A DNA stretch of 64,000 nucleotides from Odobenus rosmarus divergens (GCF_000321225.1 NW_004451414.1:140909-204908), one strand, 5' to 3'. Numbered from the stretch's first letter, positions 21,500 through 33,604 are shown. The notes: generated from the letters alone by a model not told the origin. Numbers and translations are program-made.

Positions 21500-21894
21500 T
21501 TTTTAATTAATTTAAGCATTTATGCAGTGCCATGCATTATATGTATAGAGATAAATGAGTCACTTTCAAAGAACTCATTGTCCAATGGGGAACACACACA
21601 TGTAAGGAAATAATTCTAATGCAGTGAGCTAAATGTTAATGGAAGTATAAACATGGTACCACCAGAGAATTGAGGTTTGGAAAATTCTGACTCCATGGCC
21701 AGGGAAAGTCTCACAGCTAAGGTGACATTTGAGCAGTTTTAAATTAAAAACAAATTCACTGGACAGGAATAGGAGGGGCAGTGGAAAAGGGGATGAAGAG
21801 GAAGGTTTAGAGGAAGGCATTCTGAGTGGAAGGAACAGAGGCCTAAGACACCACATGACTCTTAAAGTACAAGACATTTGGTATACCTACAGTG
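21500..21894 (-). repeat. LINE2 3' region
   Basis: Reversed L2 text: AAAGAACTCATTGTCCAATGG, AAGGTGACATTTGAGCAG, GAAGGCATTCTGAGTGG, AACAGAGGCCTAAGAC. These match the usual AGGAGCTTACATTCTAG, GACATTTGAGCTGAG and GGCATTCCAGGCAG blocks. Confidence 0.72.
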
Positions 21895-22215
21895 ACTCAT
21901 GAGTGGAAATGAGGCTGAGAGTTAGGTGGGATCAAATCAAAACTGACTAATTGTTAAGATTAGAAGCCTACAGTAGCCAATAGGTACCAAATCTAAGCAA
22001 TGTCATATAAAGAACGTATCGGCATTTTTAAAAGAATAGTGTTATGATTTGTGCAAGTTATTTTGTTTTGTAACTAAGTAAAAATAATGTGTGAATGATA
22101 CTTGTTTTAGGGAAGTCTGTTATTCTGTGTTTAAAATATTATTTTGATAATATTCTAAATATTTCACAATGTACTTCCTTATTTAATATTTCCTGATATA
22201 CCAGCAACTTAATAT
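21895..22215. other. Unassigned AT-rich stretch
   Basis: Nothing recognised. Confidence 0.45.
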
Positions 22216-22435
22216 ATAGTATGTAGCTCTGGTATAGTGGGAAGAGGGCTAAACCTAGACACAGAAAATTTGGCTCTGAGTCCCGACTCTTCCTCTTTCT
22301 CACTGTGTGACCTTGTTGAGTCACTTAACTTTACTGAGATTCAATTTTTGCATCAATGAAATAGGGATACTGATATCCACCTTCTGGTTGGCTATGAGGA
22401 TTAAACTAAGGAACAAATGAGAAAGCCCTTGGACC
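22216..22435 (+). repeat. MIR, nearly full length
   Basis: GGTATAGTGGGAAGAGGGCT head, GGCTCTGAGTCCCGACTC, CACTGTGTGACCTTGTTGAG, then CTATGAGGATTAAACTAAG. All main MIR blocks in order. Confidence 0.85.
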
Positions 22436-22670
22436 TAAAAGGTCCCCCAGGGATTCCAATTCATGAAATAGAAGGTGCTGTTAGGTGATATTTAACAGAC
22501 CCTGCTGATCTTGAGTAGTCAATTTCAATCTCCCCCTCTTTTCTGGAGGAGAGCATTCAGGCTCAGAGAGCGAAGACTAGGGATGGAGCTAAACCAAAGT
22601 CTGGACCCCCAAAACTATGCACCAGTGTAATTCAGTAATGGTTCTCTGGAATGACTTCATAAACAGGAAG

Positions 22671-22882
22671 CCAGGGCGCCTGGGTGGCTCAGTTGGTTAA
22701 GCGACTGCCTTCGGCTCAGGTCATGATCCTGGAGTCCCGGGATCGAGTCCCGCATCAGGCTCCCTGCTCGGCAGGGAGTCTGCTTCTCCCTTGGACCCCT
22801 CCCCCTTCTCATTCTCTCTCTCTCTCATTCTCTCTCTCAAATAAATAAATAAAATCTTTAAAAAAAATAAAATAAAATAAAA
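22671..22882 (+). mobile_element. CAN-SINE, arctoid-type, 12-bp target-site duplication
   Basis: Forward SINE: GGGCGCCTGGGTGGCTCAG, TCCTGGAGTCCCGGGATCG, then CT-rich block and AAATAAATAAATAAAATC. The tail has grown into AAAAT repeats. Duplication ATAAACAGGAAG at 22659-22670 and 22883-22894. Confidence 0.96.
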
Positions 22883-22894
22883 ATAAACAGGAAG

Positions 22895-23428
22895 ACAAAA
22901 CCTCAAATAAAAACTTATACAGAAGTGTGTTAACATATATGGAAAGAGGTCCTGATTCCTTGATCCAAATGTGACTGGTTTGCTGTTTAAATAAAAGAAG
23001 TAAAAGAAAATCTGATGGTTAAGAGAATAACATATCCCACTTCTTCCACTCAATGAAAAAAAAATTAGCTCTCTTCCTTATCATAAACTATATTGTAAAC
23101 TCATAACTAGTTCTAGTGCTATCTACTGATTAAAGGTTGATTTGCTGAGGATGAAAGTAAAATCTTGATTGAATGATAATCCCACTAAAGAGAAATAGGT
23201 GGATTCCTATTTTAACCCATATGGTTTCTGTGATAGAGTTTTCAGAAACAATACTCTTAATAAATCTGTCAAATTAAAAACAAAACAAGAATAATTTTTT
23301 CAAGAAAGTGAACATAGCCTCATTTATTAAAAATAGACTTTGTGTTCTTAAGATTCCAATACTAAACAGAATAGACTACATGAATTTAAATAAAAGCATT
23401 CAGGTAGAAAGGGGGAACTTTCTTTGTT
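22895..23428. other. Unassigned AT-rich stretch
   Basis: No recognised repeat, gene or RNA between two SINEs. Confidence 0.45.
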
Positions 23429-23448
23429 AGAATTATAATAAAATTCAG

Positions 23449-23645
23449 GGGCACCTGGCCACGTGGCTCAGTCGTTAAGTGTCTGCCTTTGGCTCAGGTC
23501 ATGGTCCCAGGGTCCTGGGATTGAGCCCCACATCAGGCTCTCTGCTCAGCGGGAAGTCTGCTTCTCCCTCTCCCAGTCCCCCTGCTTGTGTTCCCTCTCT
23601 TGCTGTGTGTCTCTGTCAAATAAATAAATAAAAATCTTTAAAAAA
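23449..23645 (+). mobile_element. CAN-SINE with perfect 20-bp target-site duplication
   Basis: Forward SINE with a 4-5 base change in the head (GGGGCACCTGGCCACGTGGC). The duplication AGAATTATAATAAAATTCAG at 23429-23448 and 23646-23665 is exact over 20 bases. That is unusually long and undecayed, so the insertion may be recent even though the SINE body is diverged. Confidence 0.97.
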
Positions 23646-23689
23646 AGAATTATAATAAAATTCAGAGTAAGAAATTCCATTTCATAGCA

Positions 23690-24637
23690 AATGGTGGGCT
23701 ATATTATCAAACTAATCCTCTTGCTGAAGAAAACTAAAAATACTGGACAAAGTGTATTTTTTTAAAAAGATAGACGAGTTGAAAAGATAATAAGATATTA
23801 AAGATTTCTAAATCCTAAGTGTAACTGGATCACTGAAGCTTCTTTTGTTCATATGGCATTTACCCAATCTCCCAAAATTAAACTCCAGATTTGACAGCTT
23901 CGTACAGAAAAAAAGCAGCAAAAATCTAGAGCTTTTTAAGTTACAAAAACCAGTTAGAGACCTTCCTCACATTAAGACAGACCTCAAAAGACTAACTCCT
24001 CAGCCAAAGATGAAACAGAATTAAGTATGTGTCCCAACTACTCCCCACGAAGAGAATTGCATGCCCACACCCAAAGGGAATTGTAAGGACAGTTACACTG
24101 TGGAGAAGGGAAAAACAAAAATTCTGGAAAAGAAAAAAGTCATAAAACTTGGTCATCAAAAAATAAATAAATAAACAACAAAAAAGTAAATAACCTCTCA
24201 AAAAGTGATCCCAGAGTATGACTGCCCTCAAGGGCCAGTCAGAAGTGAAAACAAATCTTCTCTGGAGATATAAGTCTTCATACTAATCCTCAAAGGATCA
24301 TTACAAATACCTATCTTCAAGGACAAAGAGTAAAATAAAGCCGAGGACACATGAAAACCAGGCATACCAAGCAAGCATCAGTAGAAAGAAAAGACAACAG
24401 AAAAAGATCCACAAAGTCTTCTGGTATTAAAGTTGGAAAAGCAGATTATAAGTTAACTGTGCTTAAAATGTTGAAAAAATAAAGACAAACTTGACATACA
24501 TAAATAGGAAAATACTGAAAGTGACCAAGTAGATTTGAAAAAGAACCAAACAGTGCCTAAAAATTTTAAGAATAACTATAATGGAAAACTCAGTGGTGGT
24601 GTTTGACAGCAGATGAAACAGAACTTAAGAGAATCAA
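23690..24637 (+). mobile_element. Old L1/HAL1-type ORF1 fragment
   Basis: Diverged L1 text on the forward strand. The end (AATGGAAAACTCAGTGGTGG, TTTGACAGCAGATGAAACAG) matches the L1 ORF1 coiled-coil region (AACTCAGTGGATGGGTT, AACAGCAGATTAGACAC). Full of stops. It ends where a carnivore L1 5' end begins. Confidence 0.65.
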
Positions 24638-26763
24638 TAGGGGACTTCTGAGATGATGGTGGAGTAGGAGAATCCTAAGCCCCCTTGTCCCCAAAATACA
24701 ATTAGATAATGCCCACATCAGTGTAAATAACCCCGAAAATGACCAGAAGACTGACAGAAGACTCTCCACAGCTAAATGTATAGAAGAACAAAAAAGAGAC
24801 ATGGTCAGGAACTAACCTGACCCAAGGGATTGTCCATGTCCATAGCAGGGAGGGATGCCATGGATACAGGAAGGGTACAGGAACAGACCCCCACACCAGG
24901 TACCCCACGCAGGGGGTCTCACATGGGGAAGACAAATCCCTATAATATCTAGCTTTGAAAACCAAAGGGGACTAACAATTGGTGGGGCTTAACACCTGGA
25001 ACTTTAAAAAAATCAGCAGGCTTACCTCTGGGAAAACCAAGAGGATCATCTGAGTCTCCAACCTTAAAGAGACAGCACAAAAAAACGGCCTCACTGAGAT
25101 ACTGCATAGACGCATCAGCTTGAAAAATGACTAGGGTATACAGGAGGGAGATTCATTTACAAATCTCAGAACACGAAGGGGCAGGGATCTTTGGCACACT
25201 TCTCTAAGGACAAAAGACCTGGTGGTCACCATTTCCTCTCCCTAACCCCACCCCTACTTACATACACAGACATCTGAAGTAATTGTATATATGTCCCACA
25301 CATACAATGGAATATTACTCAGCCAGTAAGGCATTGAACACTCTCCACCTAGCTTGCTAAAAGCATGCCCCACCCACATGTTCTCCTCCACCCTAGCCTC
25401 AGCAGGAGTTTTCCAAGGCAGCAGCAGTTCCCCTCCTGCTGTGGACCAACAATGGACCTTGCTAGTACTGCATGCCTTACCCTCAGATTCTTCCTCAAAC
25501 ATGCCTTTTTCAGCTCAGCCTTTCTCAACAAGAGTCTTTGAGGGCAGCTGCAGGTCTCCTCCCACAGGGGACCTGCATGCCCTGCCTCCACATTTTCTTG
25601 CAGACCTGCCTCCTCCAACAGCCCTTGGTAAGAGTCCATCCAAGTGCTGCCACAGCCTAGCAGTGTGCAAGTAGCCCCAACAAGGGCCAGCACCACTCCA
25701 AAGTGACTCCTGCCCTAGATAGAGGGGGAGATAACCACACACCCTGGTCTGATTAGGGCCCCAAGAGTGGGCTGGGGGCAAACATCTGGTCTGACTAGAG
25801 GCCCCACCCACCAACAAAAGCTTCTGTTGTACAACAAACAGAAAGTGCCCTGCAGTTCAGGGCTTCTGCATCTCTGGCAAATGGCTGGTCTGACTCAACT
25901 CAAGATAGAGTTGGCCCCAGACTGGCCCACTAACACCACCGGGACCAAACCCTGCCCACAACAGGCAAAGAGAGCCATTGCAAATGACTGAAAGCAAATG
26001 CAATTGTGCTACAAGAGTAAGGCACATGCAACACACATAGAAGACACCCCTGAGGTGCCAGGTTCTTGTGAACAAGGGACAATTCATTGTAGGCCACTGC
26101 AGGAACTCTTCATCATAAGGCCACTACTTTCAAGAGCAGGAGATGTAGCTGACTTTTCTAACACAAGAAACAGACACACAGAGTTGTAAAAAATGAGAAG
26201 ACAGCAGAATATGTCCCAAATGAAAGAATAGGACAAAATCACAGCAAGGGAGTTAAACAAAATGGAGGTAAGTAATAAGCCTGAAAGAGATTTTGAAGTA
26301 ATCAAAATACTGGACTTGAGAAAAGAGTAGGGGACCTCTGTGAGAGCCTTAACAAAGAGATAAAAACCTAAAAAGTAACCAATCAGAGATGAGGAATTCA
26401 ATAATAAATTAAAAATACACCAGAGGGAGTAATTAGTAAACTAGAGGAAGTCAAGGAATGGATCACCAACCTGGAGGACAGAGTAATAAACAATCAGGCT
26501 GAACAGGAAAGAGAAAATAGAAAGAACATAATAAATAAAAATAGACTTAGGGAACTCAACAATACCATCAAGTGTAATAACATTGCATTATAGGATTCCA
26601 GAAAGAGGAGAGAGAGAAAAACAGGCAAATATTTTATTTGAAGAAATAGCTGAAAATTTCCCAAATCAGGGAAAGGAAACAAAAACCCAAATCCAGAGGC
26701 ACAGAGAGTCCCTGGCAATAATCAACCCAAGGAGGTCTACACCAAGACACATAGTAATTCAAA
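24638..26763 (+). mobile_element. Carnivore L1, 5' UTR and ORF1 (first copy, left part)
   Basis: Starts GGGGACTTCTGAGATGATGG, the recognisable 5' end of carnivore L1s, with CTAAGCCCCCTTGTCCCC after it. The 5' UTR runs to about 26,190. ORF1-type text follows (GACTTGAGAAAAGAGTAGG, ATTGCATTATAGGATTCCAG, GAAATAGCTGAAAATTTCCC). ORF1 is broken by stops. At 26,764 a 3' L1 fragment is inserted, and the same ORF1 resumes at 27,363. The 5' UTR contains a stray ORF2-end piece at 25,303-25,325. Confidence 0.88.
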
Positions 26764-27362
26764 TAGAGCTACTCTATGACCCAACAATTGCACTACTGGG
26801 TATTTACCCCAAAGACACAGATGTAGTGAAAAGAAGGGCCATATGCACCCCAATGTTCATAGCAGCAAGGTCCACAATAGCCAAACTGTGGAAAGAGCCA
26901 AGATGCCCTTCAACAGATGAATGGATAAAGATGTGGTCCATATATACAATGGAATATTACTCAGCCATCAGAAAGAATGAACACCCAACTTTTATATCAA
27001 CATGGATGGGACTGGAGGATATTATGCTAAGTGAAATAAGTCAAGCAGAGAAAGTCAATTATCATATGGTTTCACTTATTTGTGGAACATAAGGAATAGC
27101 ATGGAGGACATTAGGAGAAGGAAGGGAAAAATGAAGGGGGGGAATCGGAGGGGGAGATGAACCATGAGAGACTATGGACTCTGAGAAACAAACTGAGGGT
27201 TTTAGAGGGGAGGGTGTGGGGGATGGGTTACCCCAGTGATGGCTATTAAGGAGGGCACATACTGCATGGAGCACTGGGTGTTATACGAAAACAATGAATC
27301 ATGGCATACTACATAAAAAACTAATGATGTACTGTATGGTGACTAACATAATAAAATAAAAT
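26764..27362 (+). mobile_element. L1 3' fragment nested inside the first L1's ORF1
   Basis: Sequence jumps from ORF1 to ORF2-end text (CTATGACCCAACAATTGCAC, CCACAATAGCCAAACTGTGG) and then a 'type B' 3' UTR (GACTATGGACTCTGAGAAAC, GCACTGGGTGTTATACG) ending TAACATAATAAAATAAAATT. ORF1 text continues on the far side, so this is an insertion and not an internal deletion. A 169-codon frame (26,583-27,092) crosses the junction and joins ORF1 residues to the ORF2 end. It is an accident of nesting. No clear duplication found. Confidence 0.9.
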
Positions 27363-28149
27363 TAAGTATGATTAGACAGAAAAAAACAAAATGGCAAAAA
27401 GTAATGATAAATGTAGAATTTTAAAAGCAGCAAGAGTAAAGAAAACAGATACAAGGGAAACCCTATAAGGCTATAGCTTATTTTTTGGCAGAAATTTTGC
27501 AGGCCAGAAGAAAATGGCATGATACATTCTGCAAAAAGAAAACCTGCAGCCAAGAATACTCTAACCACCAAGGGTATCATTCAGAATACAAGGAGATGTA
27601 AGGAGTTTAGTTAAAGGAATTCGTGACCACTAAACCAGCCCTACAAGAAATGTTAAAGGGGACTCTGTGAGTGGAAAGGAAAGACCCTAAAGAGGAATAA
27701 GAAAGGTAGGAAGCAGAAAAGCTGTAAGATTAGGTATATCTATAAAAATCAGTCAAGAGATTCACAAAATAAAAGGATATAAAATATGATACCATATATC
27801 TAAAATGTAGGGGGAGAGAAGTAAAGAATGTGTTCAAACTTAAGCGACCATCAGTTTAATATAGACTACTATATGCATAAGATGTTATATACAAGCCTAA
27901 TGGTAACCTCCAAAAACTGGTAATAGAATGCAAAAAATAAAGAGAAAGGAATCCAAGTATATTACTGAAGAAAGCCAACAAACCATAAGAGAAGAGAGCA
28001 AGAGAGGAAAAGCACTACAAAGAAAACCACAAAACAATGAACAAGATGGTAATAAGTATGTACATATCAATAATTACCTTGAATGTAAATGGGCTAAACA
28101 CTCCAACCAAAAGACATAGGGTGACAGAACAGATTAAGAAAAAAAAAAA
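27363..28149 (+). mobile_element. Carnivore L1 (first copy, right part): ORF1 end, inter-ORF, start of ORF2
   Basis: Resumes with AAAATGGCAAAAAGTAATGA, AGCAGCAAGAGTAAAGAAAAC and AAGAATACTCTAACCACCAAG (ORF1 C-terminal part). The inter-ORF region follows, then the ORF2 start, where CTTGAATGTAAATGGGCTAA encodes the endonuclease N-terminus (LNVNGLN). It stops near 28,140 at an A-run, so ORF2 is truncated after about 25 codons. Confidence 0.88.
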
Positions 28150-30340
28150 AAGGCCCAAATCCTGAGGAAGGTGGTGGTGGAGGAGGACCCAAGCCTTGCC
28201 TAATCCCACAAATACAACTAGATACTATCAAATCATCCTAAATACCCCAGAAATCAACCTAAAGAAAACAAACTCCACAACTAACGGTAGAGAAGAGGAC
28301 ACATCAAGTAAGGTATTAAGTATGGAGACGTGGTTTAGGGGAGAAACATATCCTGGCTGCTGCAGAGGGGAGGGAGCCGTGGTCACAGAGAAGGGTGAGA
28401 GAGAAGAGGACACTGGGGAAAGCACAAGGAGAATGTTTCCCCGTAACTATTTGCTTGGAAAATGAGAGGGGTCGAATTTCATGAGTTCTTGCAACCAGTG
28501 GGGTGTAAAGCCTAGAGTTTTAAAACTCAGCAGGTTTGGCCTGAATAGAGCCCAGAGAGTATTGTGCTGCTCTTGGAGAGAAGGCTGGTAAACAACCTGA
28601 AGTACCCAGCGTGGAAACATATGTGAAGAGCACTTAGGGCAGAAAGATTATCTTAGCTCTTCCCTAAGAGGAAGCATTCATGGACACAACTTTCTGGGGA
28701 CAAAGGAGCTAGCTAGCTGGTGCCATTTCTCTCCTCCACCCCTCAGGACAAACACAGCGTCATTGACCGGCAGGGGGTGGGGGGGCAGCACAGTGCCAAC
28801 ACTGCTTACTAACTTGCTTACACTAAGCCCCACCCCCTGTGCTCCAGTAGAACTGCTCTTCTCAGTCACACTTACTTCAATCCCTGCGCAATGGGCCTCT
28901 CCTCCATAAAACCAGCACAAACCTCTGCCCACACCATGTGTCCCAACCAGAGAGTCTTGCAAGGCTTCAGTTCCAGTGGAAGCAGTGATGGGTCTCATTT
29001 CACAAGCCGACCAGAACATGCTTAGTTAAAAGTCACCACATTCAGGCCAGGGACCAAACACTGCCAACAAGAGGCAAGGAGAACCTTTGCAAATGACTAG
29101 CCTGAAGGATAGAGCAACCAGAACACAACAGCAGAGTGCATGCAGCACACACCGAAGATACTTCCAGAAGCATCAGGCACTGGGCACTATATGACTTCTT
29201 CTTCATAAAGTCATTACTTTCAGGAACAGGAGACATAACTGGCTTTTCTAACACAGAGAAGTAGGCAGAAACTTAGACAAAGTAAAACAAAGGAATTTAT
29301 CCCAAATGAAAAAAACAAGATAAGGTCATGGCCAGAGATGTAAGCTAAACAGATATAAGTAACATGCCTCATGGAGAATTTAAAGCAACAATCATAAGGA
29401 TATTCACTGGACTTGAGAAAAGAGTGGAAGATTTCAGGGAGACTCTTGCCACAAAGGTAGAAGAGTTAATAAAGAATCAGAGATGAAGAGTGCAATAAAC
29501 AAGATGAGAAACACACCTGATGCAATGAACAGCAGGCTGGAAGAAGCAGAGGAATGAATGAATGACTTAGAAAAGAAAGTGGTGGAAAGTAATGAGGCTG
29601 AAGAAGAGAGAGAAAGAAGAATTATGTAAAACGAGAAGACACTGGGAATTCAGTGACTCCAAATGTAATAACATTTGCATTATAGGAGTCCCAGAAGAAG
29701 AAGAAAGGGGGGCAGAAAATTTGAAGAAATAATAGCTGAAAATGTCCCTCATCTGGGGAAATAAACAGACATCCAGATCCAGGAGGCACAGAGAACTCCC
29801 ATTAAAATCAACAAAAACAAGCCAACACCAAAACATACTGTAATTAAATTTGCAAAATCTAGCGATAAAGGAAAAGTCTTTAAAGCAGCAAAAGTAGTCA
29901 TTAACTTACAAGGGAAAACCCAAAAGGCTAGCTGGAGATTTTTCAACAGAAACTTGTCAGGCCAGAATAGAGCAGCATGATATATTCAAAGTGATGAATG
30001 GGAAAAATATGCAGTCAAGAATATTCTACCCAGCAAGGCTATCATTCAATACAGAAGGAGAGATACAGAGTTTCCAAAACAAACAAAAATTAAAGAAATT
30101 CCTGATCACCAAACCCCCCAAAAAAGGGGACTCTTTGAGTGCAAAGGAAAGACCAAAAGTGATATAAAGACCAAAGCAGTAAAAATGAACATTTCTATAA
30201 AAATCAGTCACAGAACTCACAAAAAAGGATATAAAATATAATAACATATACCTAAAACATGGGGAGAAGAATGGGTTCAAACTTAAATGACCATCAATAT
30301 AATATAGACTGCTATATGCACAAGAAGTTAAATACAAATA
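28150..30340 (+). mobile_element. Second carnivore L1 5' half: 5' UTR, ORF1, inter-ORF
   Basis: Starts near CCTGAGGAAGGTGGTGGTGG, a version of the L1 5' start, with GACCCAAGCCTTGCCTAATCC after it. The 5' UTR differs clearly from the first copy (GTTTAGGGGAGAAACATATCC, CTTGCAACCAGTGGGGTG), so it is another subfamily. ORF1-type text runs from about 29,270 (GACTTGAGAAAAGAGTGG, CATTTGCATTATAGGAGTCC, TCTACCCAGCAAGGCTATC). It ends in the inter-ORF region near 30,340. Stops break ORF1. The copy at 40,295 overlaps it by about 80 bases of L1 consensus, so the two are not halves of one split element. Confidence 0.87.
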
Positions 30341-30489
30341 ATTAAATACAAATACTGAGTATGGATTTCTCTTTATTTTTTCTACTATACACCTGGCTTC
30401 TTAAATTTGTACATTAGTGTGTCTTAGTAGTTTCCAAGCAATTATCTTCTTGAAAATTTCCTGAGAATATTCACAATATTTTGTGTTCC

Positions 30490-31372
30490 ATTATCAGGAA
30501 AGTATATGTACCTACATATATGAAAAACTCTTAAAACTACATAAGAAAAAAGAAACAATTGAAAAATGGGCAAACAACTTGAGCAGGCACCTCACCAGTG
30601 AGGATGTATGAATGGTTAATATAGCTATGACAAGATCATCACTAATCATTACAGAAATTAAAATTAAAATGACAGATACCACTACCCACTCATCAAATTG
30701 CTTAAAAAAAAATCTAACCATATAAAGCAGTAGTTAGGATACAGAGAAACTAGGACCCTCAAACACAGCTGAAATGAATATAACATGTTATAATCACTTT
30801 GAAAAATGCCTTTGCAGTTTCTTTTAAATTAAACATAAACCTATCATATGATACAGGCATTTCTCTCCTTGCTATCTACACAAAATACATAAAAGCATAT
30901 GTCCATATAAACTTGTGTGAATATTCAGAGCAGTTTTGTAACAGCCAAAAAAAAAAAAAAAATCAATCCAAATGACCACCAATAGGTGAATGAATAAATT
31001 CTGGCACATTACTCAAATAAAAAGAATGAGTGAGTTAAACACATAACAGTATAGATAAATCTCAAAATCATTATGATGAAGCCAGATGAAAAAAAAATAC
31101 TGTACGATTCCATTTTTATAAAGTTCTAGAAAATGCAAGCTAATCAATAGTGACAAAAATCAGATTAGTGATTGCCTGGGAACAGAGACAGAGGAAGGAA
31201 GGGACTACAAAGGGGCCTGAGGGAACTATGGGGGGCAACAGCAGGGTCAGACATCTTGATTGTAATGACAGCTGTATGGGTCTGTACAGGTCTCAAAATT
31301 CACCAACTGTATATTTTAACCTATGAAATTTATTGTATGTCAATTAGAACAAGATTTTTTTTAAATAGCTGA
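30490..31372 (+). mobile_element. Ancient L1 (L1ME-type) ORF2 end and 3' UTR
   Basis: CTACATAAGAAAAAAGAAACAA, AATGGGCAAACAACTTGAGC, GACCACCAATAGGTGAATG, GATTGCCTGGGAACAGAGAC, ACCAACTGTATATTTTAACC follow in L1 order. Highly diverged. Confidence 0.78.
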
Positions 31373-32150
31373 AAAACAAAGTGTTACAGAAGATAAAGGG
31401 GTTGAGGAGGACATGTGATAAAAGTATTTGGTCACCCTATATTACTCATCCCTGGAAAGTTTTTTTTTTTTTTAAGTATGAATGAAAATCTTTCAAGCAT
31501 TTTGAAGACAATTATCTTCTGAAGATTGAACTGAATGACATCTCAGTTCCTTTCACCTCTGTGATTTGGAATCAATGTTGACACATTACTACATTATATC
31601 ATTACAGATGTCTACACTTTTCAGACCTTATGTGTACCAGATATTTCTCATGAATCCTCATTTTTAAACATCTATTTATGAAATTCCATTATACCTCCTG
31701 TTTATGTAATTGTACATGACTTTTCCAGTCCTTTTTTAAAGCAAAGACAATGGTCTAGTTGTCCTAGATGCTCAGAGACAACTATTAGTAACTTCAGTCT
31801 GTTTTTGCCTTTTTTTTTTATATATATAAGAAATACTACTTTTATAAAGCCGGTGGGGAAATATGATGCTTGTTAAATTCAGTGATCAATCAACTGGAGA
31901 GGCCACTTGTATATTTAAGCAATTTTCTCTTTTTAGTAGAAGAATGTTTTAATTCAGGAAAGGCATCATATGAAATAGCTCTAGTGGTTCTTTTAAGTTT
32001 GTTTTAGTGAGACAATTATCATTCAGTGTGTTAAATTCTGTAGTTACAAATTGCTAAATGATGTTTGTTCATATAATATTTTAAGAACTTTGTTTATATG
32101 TGTAATATTATAATATAGTAGTGATATGTTGTACCATAAATGTTAAAATG
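31373..32150. other. Unassigned AT-rich stretch
   Basis: T-runs near 31,461 and 31,812. No recognised repeat or gene. Confidence 0.45.
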
Positions 32151-32164
32151 AAATCATACTACAG

Positions 32165-32360
32165 AGGCACCTGGGTGGCCCAGTTGGTTAAGTGTCCGAC
32201 TCTTGATTTTGGCTCTGGTCATGATCTCAGGGTCATGAGATCAAGCCCTAGGTCAGGCTCTGCACTCAGTGGGGAGTCTGCTTGAGATTCTCTTTCTCCC
32301 TCTCCCTCTGCCCTTACCCAGCTTCCTAAAATAAATAAATAAATAAATAAATCTTTAAAA
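32165..32360 (+). mobile_element. CAN-SINE, older subtype
   Basis: Forward SINE with CACCTGGGTGGCCCAGTTGG, GTCCGACTCTTGATTTTGGC, CATGATCTCAGGGTCATGAG and GTCTGCTTGAGATTCTC. The 'CTCTTGATTTTGGCTC' body marks the older subfamily. It has a 14-bp duplication with two mismatches (32151-32164, 32361-32374). Confidence 0.95.
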
Positions 32361-32499
32361 AAATCCTATTACAGTGTTCTCAAAATATATACACAGATTA
32401 CACAGTTTGTATCTCTTTACAGTGGCAGAAAAATTATAAATTATAAGTAAACATACTATAAATTTGTAAGCAAAAATAAAATTCTAGTGCCTTATTCTC

Positions 32500-33604
32500 T
32501 TGCCACTTCTTAGAACTTGAAATAAATGTTAGAACTTCTGTCTTCCATGCCTCTGAACCTCTTTCCGATATTCATCTTTTTGTGCCTACATGTTGCATTC
32601 CCAGTAATTTCTCCTCTTCTATCTTCCAGTTTACTAATTATTTCTTAGATTTTGTCTAATTTACAAAGATTTCATTTTGATATTTTAATTTATAGAATTC
32701 CTTGTTGGTTTTGAAATCAATTAGGTCATGTTTTATTGTTTCCTTTTGGCTATAGGTATTTTCAAGCCTTCCTTTTATTTATGTAGGCATAGGAACATAA
32801 GTGTTTTGTAATGTCAGTGTTTTATATGTGAGTATTTGCAGATCTGTGTATTTTGTTATTTCTGCTGGTGCTCACTCATGGTGCCTTATTTTCTTCTGTG
32901 CTTGGTTATCTTTGACTATTATTGCTTAATGTTTTGAAAAAAAAAATAGTTATAACCACAATTTGAAGTCTAGAATGACTGCCCATTACTCCAGAGTTTT
33001 GCAGTTGTGTCTGCATCTAGAAAGATTTATCATTCTGTGACCACAGTAAACTTAATATGCAACTTGAGCATTTTTGAACTAATAGGCAATGTGAATCCGG
33101 CCTGAAAATATATGCAAGGGCACGTCTGTGGCTACATGTTTTCAGGAACATTCCCCCCTACTCTGCTCAATTACAAAACAAGACTTAGGACCTGGGTGGA
33201 AGGTAGGCTTACTTTCAGGTCACTTATATTCTGTGTATATAGCTGATTAGGAACAGTTTATTGTAAATAGAGTCTTCTATTAGACTCTATGTCTGTGTCC
33301 TGGAATTTGATTTCTGTTTACTTTGCCCTTTGATACTGTCTACATTAAAATTCAAATTGAAAAAAATCCCTGTAGGCAAGAGCAGACTTGGGTCAGTTTA
33401 CCTCTAAGTTTTCACTGTTCCTTCCATTTTATCCAGGTAATTTTTTGTTACTTCATCAACTTCTCGATAATTTTATTTCTATTCCCCCAAAATATTTTCT
33501 CCAGCCATTTTTCTTTAGGGTGTGAGTGATACATGTGTATGGCAGTGGACAGGAGGGGATGAGGCTGAAAACCTGGCCCATCACTAGAGGAAACTGAAAT
33601 CTGC
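32500..33604 (-). mobile_element. Old L1 5' region/ORF1 fragment (L1ME/HAL1-type)
   Basis: Reverse L1 text: TAGAATTCCTTGTTGGTTTTG, CTCACTCATGGTGCCTTAT, GTGCTTGGTTATCTTTGAC, AATAGGCAATGTGAATCCGG, AGGGCACGTCTGTGGCTAC, ATAGCTGATTAGGAACAG. These occur in this order upstream and within ORF1 of old mammalian L1s. Decayed, and no frame survives. Confidence 0.75.

Noticed and set aside
25349..25817. Overlapping frames on both strands, up to 115 codons
   Set aside because: They sit in a GC-richer L1 5' UTR, where stops are rarer. Not genes.
26764..26764. Idea that ORF1 joins ORF2 by an internal deletion
   Set aside because: ORF1 text resumes after the 3' UTR at 27,363, so an insertion explains it better.
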